Shown: positions 22,180 to 29,800 of the stretch, piece by piece
How the letters are laid out: each line of letters starts with the position of its first letter
Position numbering within the stretch: position 1 is the stretch's first letter
NCBI GenBank assembly: GCA_947451285.1
Contig: CANFYL010000001.1
Coordinates: 29,697 to 93,696 of the forward strand
Direction: 5' to 3'
Origin: Comamonadaceae bacterium
GTDB taxonomy: Bacteria > Pseudomonadota > Gammaproteobacteria > Burkholderiales > Burkholderiaceae_C
Length of the DNA: 64,000 nucleotides
Notes under the pieces: model-generated
What the model saw: only the letters and a program-made list of their open reading frames with translations
Database searches by the model: none
What the model was told of the DNA's origin: nothing
Translations under genes and position numbers: made by a program

Positions 22180-23030
22180 ATACAAAGCTGATTGGCGTCG
22201 TGGGCGCAGGCGTCATGGGCAGCGCTGTCGCCCAGAACCTCGCGCAAAGCGGCTACCGCGTGGTGTTGATCGACATCTCCGAGTCACAACTCGAGCGGGC
22301 TCGGGTGGGCATTCATAACAATGTGCGCTTCTCCGCTTTTGGCAAAAAGGACAAAAGCGCTGCCGATAAGCCTGAGGATGTCTTGGGCAGGATTTTGTTC
22401 ACCACCGGTTACGAGGCCCTGCACGAGGCCCATTACGTGATCGAGAACGTGGTGGAGAAATGGGACGCCAAAGCATCGGTGTATCCGCTGCTTGACGCGG
22501 TGTGCCCGCCCGAAGCGATCTACGCCGTCGACACGTCTTGCTTTTCGATCACACGGGTGGCGGCCATCACCACACGACCCGACAAGGTGATTGGCATCCA
22601 TTTCATGAATCCGGTGCCAATGAAACCCACGGTGGAAGTGATTCGCGGTTGGCACACCTCAGAGCAGACGATTGCCACAACCTTTGAACTTCTTGCTGGC
22701 ATGGGCAAGACAGGCGTGCTGGTCAACGATTCGCCGGGCTTTGTCTCCAACCGAATTCTGATGTTGACTGTCAACGAGGCGGTGTTCACCGTGCAGGATC
22801 AGGTGGCCACGCCGGCGGCGGTCGATGAGATATTCAAGAAATGTTTTGGTCACAAGATGGGACCCTTAGAAACTGCCGATTTGATTGGTTTAGACACCAT
22901 TCTGTATTCGATCGAAGTACTCCATGAAAGCTTTGGCGACAGCAAATACCGCCCCTGCCCGCTGCTCAAAAAGATGGTCGATGCCGGCCTGCTCGGACGC
23001 AAGAGTGGGCAGGGATTTTTCAAGTATTAA
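22176..23030 (+). CDS. 3-hydroxyacyl-CoA dehydrogenase family protein (FkbK/ZmaG-like), hydroxymalonyl-ACP pathway
   Basis: Rossmann VVGAGVMGSAVAQNLAQSG; HFMNPVPMKPTVEVIRG; FVSNRILM. Located with ACP, acyl-CoA dehydrogenase and FkbH genes. Confidence 0.9.
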   Translation: MNTKLIGVVGAGVMGSAVAQNLAQSGYRVVLIDISESQLERARVGIHNNVRFSAFGKKDKSAADKPEDVLGRILFTTGYEALHEAHYVIENVVEKWDAKASVYPLLDAVCPPEAIYAVDTSCFSITRVAAITTRPDKVIGIHFMNPVPMKPTVEVIRGWHTSEQTIATTFELLAGMGKTGVLVNDSPGFVSNRILMLTVNEAVFTVQDQVATPAAVDEIFKKCFGHKMGPLETADLIGLDTILYSIEVLHESFGDSKYRPCPLLKKMVDAGLLGRKSGQGFFKY

Positions 23031-23061
23031 CAACCCAATCCAACCATCAAGAGGTATCTGA

Positions 23062-23331
23062 ATGAGTCCCGAACATGTGAAGAGCAAGGCCAGCGAATTT
23101 GTGGCCCAGTACGTCAACAGCGCCGACGTGGCACCGGACATTGATCTGTTCTCGAGCGGGATGGTGAACTCGTTGTTTGCCATGCAGCTGGTTTTGTTTG
23201 TTGAACGTGAGTTCGCCGTGGTGGTCGACAACGAAGACCTTGATTTTGAAAACTTCAAGTCGATCGACGCGATCTGCAGCTTTGTGGGTCGCAAGCTGGG
23301 CTTGACCCCGGGGGGCGGCCATGGATCTTGA
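23062..23331 (+). CDS. Discrete acyl carrier protein (FkbJ/ZmaD-like)
   Basis: 4'-PPant site in DLFSSGMVNSLFAMQLVLFVE, 89 aa. Confidence 0.9.
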   Translation: MSPEHVKSKASEFVAQYVNSADVAPDIDLFSSGMVNSLFAMQLVLFVEREFAVVVDNEDLDFENFKSIDAICSFVGRKLGLTPGGGHGS

Positions 23332-24493
23332 GCTCAGTGCGTCGCAACAGGCTGCACAAGCCGAATACAGGCGCTTCATGGACGAGCGGGTGGCACCCCT
23401 TGCCGACGAGTTCGATCGCCGTCAAGAAATGCCGGCCGAACTCATCGCCGAGTTGTCCCGCTGTGGCTACCTTGGCGGCGTGGTTCCAGCGCAGTACGCT
23501 GGGGCAGGGCTTGACGCGATCAGCTGGGGTTTGCTGTGCGAAGCGGTGGGGCGAGCCAGTGGCTCCTTGCTGTCGCTGTTCACCGTGCACAGCATGGTGG
23601 CGCAGGCGCTGCTCAAGTGGGGTAGCGCTGCACAGCGCCAGCAATGGTTGCCCATGTTGGCGCGTGGTGAGCGCATCGGGGCGTTCGGCCTGACCGAACC
23701 CGCTGGCGGCAGTGACGCTGGGCAAAGCACCACCACCGCCACGGCGGACGGCGAGGATTGGATCCTCCAGGGTGAGAAATGTTGGATCTCATTTGCGCAG
23801 GTCGCTTCCTTGTTTTTGGTGGTGGCCCAAGTCGACGGCAAAGCCACGGCTTTCCTGGTCGAGCGCGGCACGCCGGGCCTTCACATCGAGCCGATCGAAG
23901 GTATGTCGGGCTTTCGATCAGCCATGCTGGGGCGAGTTCTGATGGACGGATGTCGTGTGCCTGCATCGCAGATGTTGGGGCGCATTGGTTTTGGCTTCTC
24001 GCATGTCGCTGGCACAGCGTTGGACCACGGCCGCTACAGCATTGCATGGGGCTGCGTGGGCTTGGCGCAGGCGGCACTCGATGCCAGTCTGGCCTATGCC
24101 GGTCAGCGCAAGACCTTTGGTGCCTTGCTGCTTGATCATCAGTTGATCCAGGGCATGCTGGCCGACATGATCACCCAAGTGCGCGCCGCACGGCTGTTGT
24201 GTTTGCGCGCCTGCGTGATGAAAGAAGCCGGAGATCCTGCGCTGATCATGGAGACATCGATTGCGAAATATTTCGCCTCGCGGGTGGCCAGTGATGTGGC
24301 CGGGCATGCGGTGCAAATTCATGGTGCCCAAGGCTGTACCGACCGATCCGCTGTTCAGCGCTACATGCGCGATGCCAAGATCATGGAAATCATTGAAGGC
24401 AGCAACGAGATTCAGCAAATTTTGATTTCTCGACATGGTTACCGAGACTTTGCGGCGCAACAACGCGCGCAAATCAACCCAACCCAAGGATGA
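23321..24493 (+). CDS. Acyl-CoA dehydrogenase family protein (FkbI/ZmaE-like)
   Basis: GAFGLTEPAGGSDAG, IHGAQGCTDRSAVQRYMRDAKIMEIIEGSNEIQ; overlaps the ACP gene by 11 bp. Confidence 0.92.
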   Translation: MDLELSASQQAAQAEYRRFMDERVAPLADEFDRRQEMPAELIAELSRCGYLGGVVPAQYAGAGLDAISWGLLCEAVGRASGSLLSLFTVHSMVAQALLKWGSAAQRQQWLPMLARGERIGAFGLTEPAGGSDAGQSTTTATADGEDWILQGEKCWISFAQVASLFLVVAQVDGKATAFLVERGTPGLHIEPIEGMSGFRSAMLGRVLMDGCRVPASQMLGRIGFGFSHVAGTALDHGRYSIAWGCVGLAQAALDASLAYAGQRKTFGALLLDHQLIQGMLADMITQVRAARLLCLRACVMKEAGDPALIMETSIAKYFASRVASDVAGHAVQIHGAQGCTDRSAVQRYMRDAKIMEIIEGSNEIQQILISRHGYRDFAAQQRAQINPTQG

Positions 24494-24499
24494 ACGACC

Positions 24500-25594
24500 G
24501 TGACTGAATCATCACAAGCAACCGTGGTGCTGGCCAATCAGGCCGAAGCATTGCGCAAGGAAAAGAAAGAACGCGCCATCAAGTGCGTGGTCTGGGATCT
24601 GGACCACACGCTGTGGGATGGCACCCTGCTAGAGGGCGGCGTGAGCAGCCTGAGGCCGGGTGTGCTCGAGGTGGTGCAGGCGCTTGATGCGCGCGGCATT
24701 TTGCAATCTATTGCGTCCAAGAACGACCATGCACTGGCGATGGCCAAGCTTCAAGAGTTGGGCATGGCCGATTATTTTTTGTACCCGCAGATCAGTTGGG
24801 GTGCCAAATCGGCGTCGATACAGCGGATTGCGCAGAGCCTCAACATAGGCATCGACACCTTGGCATTCATCGATGACCAAGCCTTTGAACGGGAAGAGGT
24901 GCGTTTTGTGCACGCCACGGTGTTGTGCTTGGATGCGCTGGAGGTGCCCAGCATGCTGGCCCTGCCTGCGCTCAACCCGCGCTTTGTGACGGAGGACTCG
25001 GCGCGTCGTCGTGCGATGTACCAAGCTGACATCTTGCGCAATGCGGTTGAAGAGCGGTTCGAAGGACCGCAAAACGATTTTTTGGCCAGTCTGGAGATGC
25101 GACTGACGATTGCCCGACCTCGCGAGGAGGATCTGCAGCGCGCCGAGGAGTTGACACTCAGGACCAATCAGCTCAACACCACCGGTTACACCTACTCGCA
25201 CGACGAGCTCAATTTTCTGCGTCAGTCCCCAGACCACCGCTTGTTGATTGCGGGATTGGAAGACAAATACGGCACCTACGGAAAAATAGGTTTGGTTCTC
25301 ATCGAGTGCCGCCAAGATGCATGGATGGTCAAACTGTTCCTCATGTCTTGCCGTGTCATGACCCGTGGCGTGGGCACCATTTTGATCACCCACTTGCGCA
25401 ATGAAGCGCGCCGACTGGGTGTGCGTTTGTTGGCCGAAATGCTGCCCAATGACCGCAACCGCATGATGTACATGACCTACAAGCTCAACCACTTTCGTGA
25501 GCTGGAAAAACAAGGTGAGCTGGTGATCTTTGAGAACAACCTTGAGGTGGTTCAGTCTTTCCCGCCATTCGTCAATGTGCAGATCGAAGACTGA
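24500..25594 (+). CDS. FkbH-like HAD-superfamily glyceryl-ACP-forming protein
   Basis: KCVVWDLDHTLWDGTLLEGG, LQSIASKNDHALAMAKLQELGMADYF, FIDDQAFEREEV. Confidence 0.93.
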   Translation: MTESSQATVVLANQAEALRKEKKERAIKCVVWDLDHTLWDGTLLEGGVSSLRPGVLEVVQALDARGILQSIASKNDHALAMAKLQELGMADYFLYPQISWGAKSASIQRIAQSLNIGIDTLAFIDDQAFEREEVRFVHATVLCLDALEVPSMLALPALNPRFVTEDSARRRAMYQADILRNAVEERFEGPQNDFLASLEMRLTIARPREEDLQRAEELTLRTNQLNTTGYTYSHDELNFLRQSPDHRLLIAGLEDKYGTYGKIGLVLIECRQDAWMVKLFLMSCRVMTRGVGTILITHLRNEARRLGVRLLAEMLPNDRNRMMYMTYKLNHFRELEKQGELVIFENNLEVVQSFPPFVNVQIED

Positions 25595-25597
25595 ACC

Positions 25598-26809
25598 ATG
25601 CACGGCGTCGAATGTTTTGACCTCAGCGGCCTAGACCCGCACAACCGGGGTTTCTCGGGTGCCGCGTCTGATGGCCGGTGGGTCTATTACGCGCCGCTCA
25701 ACAACGGCGACTTCCATGGCCGGGTGCTGCGCCATGACCTCACGCAGGGGTTTGATGCACCTTCGGCCTGGTCGCACTTTGATGTGGCTCAGATTGACCC
25801 GGCTTGCCGTGGCTTTGTCGACCTGATCTTTGATGGGCGTTTTCTCTACCTTGTGCCGTTTTGTCGGGGGCAACATCACGGACGGGTGGTGCGCTTTGAC
25901 ACCCAGGCTGAGTTTTTGCAAAAGGACAGCTGGTCGGTGTTTGACACACAAGCCGTGCATGCGCACAGCCGTGGCTTTGTGAGCGGTTGTTTTGACGGTC
26001 GTCATGTGTACTTTGCGCCTTATCAGCTCGACCACAGCCAACACCATGGCCAGGTGACCCGTTACGACACAGCTCAGCCCTTTGACGACACCTCGGCTTG
26101 GGATGTGTTTGACCTGGCCAGTCTGGATCCTGATTGTCTGGGTTACCACTCGGCGGTGGCTGATGTGAACCACGTCTACCTGGTGCCCTATCTGCGCGGG
26201 CAGCGGCAGTACAGCGGCCGGGTCGCGCGGCTTGATCGACAAGCCCAGTTCAGGCAAACCAATGCGTGGCAATGCGTCGACGTGACCGAGTTTCACCCAG
26301 GTGCTCAGGGCTATGTGGGCGCTGCCCAACATCAGGGCATGGTTTATTTCGCCCCTTATGCCGATGCGCAGGACCGACATGGTCGTGTGTTGAGGCTAGA
26401 CACCCGCGCCGAATTTGCAGATCCTCAGGCCTGGCAGGTATTTGACTGCGCCAGCGTCCATCCGGGTTCCCGTGGTTTTTTTGGTGCGGTGTGTGAGGGG
26501 CATCACCTCTACCTCATTCCGCACTGCAGAGGTGTGGGCCAGTACCACGGACAGATCACGCGATGTGATTTGCGGGGTGACTTCCACGACCCGGCAAGCT
26601 GGTCGTATGCCGATCTGACCCAAGCCCATCCGCAGGCGCGGGGTTTCATTGGCGCAGTGCCGGCCCACGGACACCTCTACTTGGCGCCTTTTGAGACAGA
26701 TGCAGGTTGCCACAGTGGTGTGGCCTTGCGCCTGAACCTTGGGCATGCTGCGATGCCATGGCAGGGTGCTGATCCGTCTGGGTCAAAGCGTTCGTCTTAT
26801 TTTTTATAG
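25598..26809 (+). CDS. Uncharacterised seven-repeat protein, putative beta-propeller
   Basis: Seven tandem ~53-56 aa repeats of the form FDxxxxxPxxRGFxGAxxDGRxVYxxPYxxxxxHGRVxRxDxxxxFxxxxAW. No obvious signal peptide. Lies 3 bp after fkbH-like and 17 bp before the NRPS gene. Confidence 0.8.
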   Translation: MHGVECFDLSGLDPHNRGFSGAASDGRWVYYAPLNNGDFHGRVLRHDLTQGFDAPSAWSHFDVAQIDPACRGFVDLIFDGRFLYLVPFCRGQHHGRVVRFDTQAEFLQKDSWSVFDTQAVHAHSRGFVSGCFDGRHVYFAPYQLDHSQHHGQVTRYDTAQPFDDTSAWDVFDLASLDPDCLGYHSAVADVNHVYLVPYLRGQRQYSGRVARLDRQAQFRQTNAWQCVDVTEFHPGAQGYVGAAQHQGMVYFAPYADAQDRHGRVLRLDTRAEFADPQAWQVFDCASVHPGSRGFFGAVCEGHHLYLIPHCRGVGQYHGQITRCDLRGDFHDPASWSYADLTQAHPQARGFIGAVPAHGHLYLAPFETDAGCHSGVALRLNLGHAAMPWQGADPSGSKRSSYFL

Positions 26810-26826
26810 GTTTTGGAGCAACAAAC

Positions 26827-29800
26827 ATGTCGAACGACTCTTTGAATCCCGCACATGCGCCGGCGGCTGACCGCGCCGCGGTGGAGGGCACACTGCGCCA
26901 AATCATGGCCAAGGTATTGCCCAGCACGCCCAGTCCGGAGGACGTGCGTATTCCTTTCCTGGAGATGGGCGCAAATTCTTTGGTGCTGATGGAAGTGCAA
27001 CGCAGCGTCGAGGCCCAATTTGGTTTGACGATCACGATTCCGCAGTTCTTTCAGGAGCTGACGTGCATGGATGCGTTGGCAGACTACATCGTGCAAAACC
27101 AGTCCACATCGCCTGCGCAGGGGGGGGCGGGTGAGACGCTTGCGCCAGCTGCTTCGCGCCCTGTTGCGCCCGAGTCTTTGCAGGCTGTCGCTTTGGCGCC
27201 AGCGCTGTCAACATCTGCCACGGTGGCCTCGAGCGAACTCGAACTCATCTTGCGCCGTCAGATGGAAAGCGCTGCCGAAGCGATCAACCAAGTGGTCGCC
27301 CAGCAATTGAAGTTTCTGGGGGGGCTGGGACCGTCTGGTGGGTCCATGACCCTGGCACCAGCGACGCCTGGCGCATCCGCGCCTCCAGCGAAACCCGCCA
27401 ACACGCCGCAAGTTGTGCCGACTCAGCCGTCTTCCTCCACGTCGGATCAGGCTGTCTCGAGCCCGTCTCGACCCGCCTCAACGGTGGTCAGTCACCGGAT
27501 GTTGTCTCCGCTTGAGATCCGTGCACGCGGCCTCACCGAGCAGCAAAGCCGCCACCTCGAGTCCTTGATCACGCTCTACACCAGCCGCACCCAGCGTTCT
27601 AAAGAATTGGCCGCCAAAGACCGCAGCGTGCTGGCCGACAGCCGCGCAGCTGTGGGTTTTCGCTTCACCACCAAGGAGATGCTCTACCCCATCGTGGGCA
27701 AGAAAGCGCAGGGCGCGTACGTGTGGGATGTGGACGGCAACCGTTATGTGGACATCACGATGGGTCAGGGTGTGACGCTGTTTGGCCACCATCCATCGTT
27801 TGTCGATGAGGCGATGGCAGATACCGAAAACGACCCACTCTTGCTCGGTCCCCGGCCACCGCAGACAGGCGAGGCGGCGCGGCTTATTTGCGAGCTCACT
27901 GGCATGGAGCGCGTCACCTTCACCAACACGGGCACCGAGGCGGTCATGGCCGCCTTGCGCCTAGCCCGCGCGGCCACGCGCCGTCAGAAGATCGTGATGT
28001 TTGACAACGCCTACCACGGTCATTCGGACAATGTGATGGGCCGACCTGTGTGGACCGATGGCGTGCTCAGCAGCGTGCCTGTGGCGCCGGGCATCACGCA
28101 GGGCTCGGTGGATGATTTGCTGTTGCTCGACTATGGCAGCGATGCGTCGCTTGAGTTCATCCGTGCCCATGCCAAAGAACTGGCGGCGGTGATCGTGGAA
28201 CCTGTGCAGAGTCGTCGTCCAGATTTGCAACCCCGGGAATTTTTGCAAGCGCTGCGAAAGATCACCGAAGAGGCGGGTGCCTTGCTGATTTTTGACGAGA
28301 TGATCACCGGCTTTCGCACGCATCCCGGAGGGGCGCAGGCCTTGTTCAATGTTCGGGCCGACATCGCCACTTTCGGCAAGGTCCTGGGTGGGGGGCTGCC
28401 GATTGGGGTGGTGGCGGGCGCAGCCCGCTATATGGACGCGATCGATGGTGGCGCATGGAACTACGGGGACGCTACCTACCCCATGGTCGACCGCACCATT
28501 TTTGGAGGGACTTTCTGCCAACACCCAGCGGCCATGATCACCACGCTGGCGACCTTGCGGCATCTCAAGCAGCAGGGCCCGGCATTGCAGGAAATTTTGA
28601 ACCGGCGGACCCAGCGTTTGGCGTCTGAGTTGAACGATTTCTTTGATCTGGAAGAGGTGCCGATGCGCGTGGTGCACTTTGGCTCCTTGTTCCGTTTTGC
28701 GTTCTCGTCCAATTTGGAGTTGTTGTTCTATCACCTCATGGTGCGCGGCGTTTTCATTTGGGAGTGGCGTAACTATTTCCTCTCGACCGCCCACACAGAT
28801 GCCGATGTGGACTTCATCGTGCAGGCGGTCAAGGACAGCGTGTTGGCGATGCGCGAGGGCGGATTTCTGGCCGACAAAGCCCCTGCGAATGCGACGCCCG
28901 AGACACAGCCCCGCATTGAAATGACCACCGCACAGCGTCAGCTCGCCCTTTTGGCCGAGCTCAGCCCGCAGGGCTCTATGGCGTATCACATCTCGGCACT
29001 GTTGTCCTTGGGGGGTGAGTTGGAGATTGCAGCGCTGCGCATTGCCGTGCGCGAGCTGATGCGTCGCCATGACGCGCTGCGCAGCGTGGTAGCAGGCGAC
29101 AGCTTGCGCGTGGTGCCGCTGCGCGAGTTCGCGCAGTCGGGCCTGCAAGTCAGCGACCTCAGTGGCGCTGACTCGCCCCAAGCAGCGCTGGATGCAGAAC
29201 TGGCCAAGCAGGCCCACATTCCCTTTGATTTGTCCCGAGGGCCATTGTTTGAAACACATCTGTTTTGCATTGGGCCGCGCGAACACAGGCTGTTGCTCAA
29301 AGCCCATCACCTCATCGTTGACGGACTCTCGCTCAACCTGATGGTGCAAGAACTCACCGCGCTCTACACCAGCGCCTTGACGGGGCAGGCCGCAACGCTG
29401 CCCGAACCGCTGCCTCTTTTGGCCTATGCCGATTGGCGCAAGACGGCCCGTTTTGACAAGCAGCAGGCCTATTGGTTGGCCCAATTGCAAGGGCCGCTGC
29501 CCGTGCTGGACCTGCCTGTTGACCGACCCGCAGCGCCAGTCCGCAGTTACCTGGGCGGTCGCTTCACGCGCCAGTTGCCTGCGCAACTGCTCCAAGGTGT
29601 AAGAGAACGCAGCCGTGAAAACGGCTGCACCGAATTCATGCTGCTGTTTTCAGCCTATGCCTTGTGGCTGCACCGCCTGTGCGCTCAGGACGATTTGGTG
29701 CTGGGCCTGCCTGTGGCTGGCCGTGGCCTCAAAGGCGGCGATCGGTTGGTGGCGTATTGCACGCACCTGATTCCGGTGCGTAGCCGATTGCGCTGGGACC

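Noticed and set aside
24629-25603. 324-aa minus-strand ORF antisense to fkbH-like gene
   Set aside because: Shadow ORF; the plus-strand FkbH motifs are decisive.
27961-29595. 544-aa minus-strand ORF antisense to the aminotransferase/C domains
   Set aside because: Shadow ORF of GC-rich coding DNA. Composition is His/Gln/Arg-rich without motifs, while the plus strand has clear catalytic motifs.
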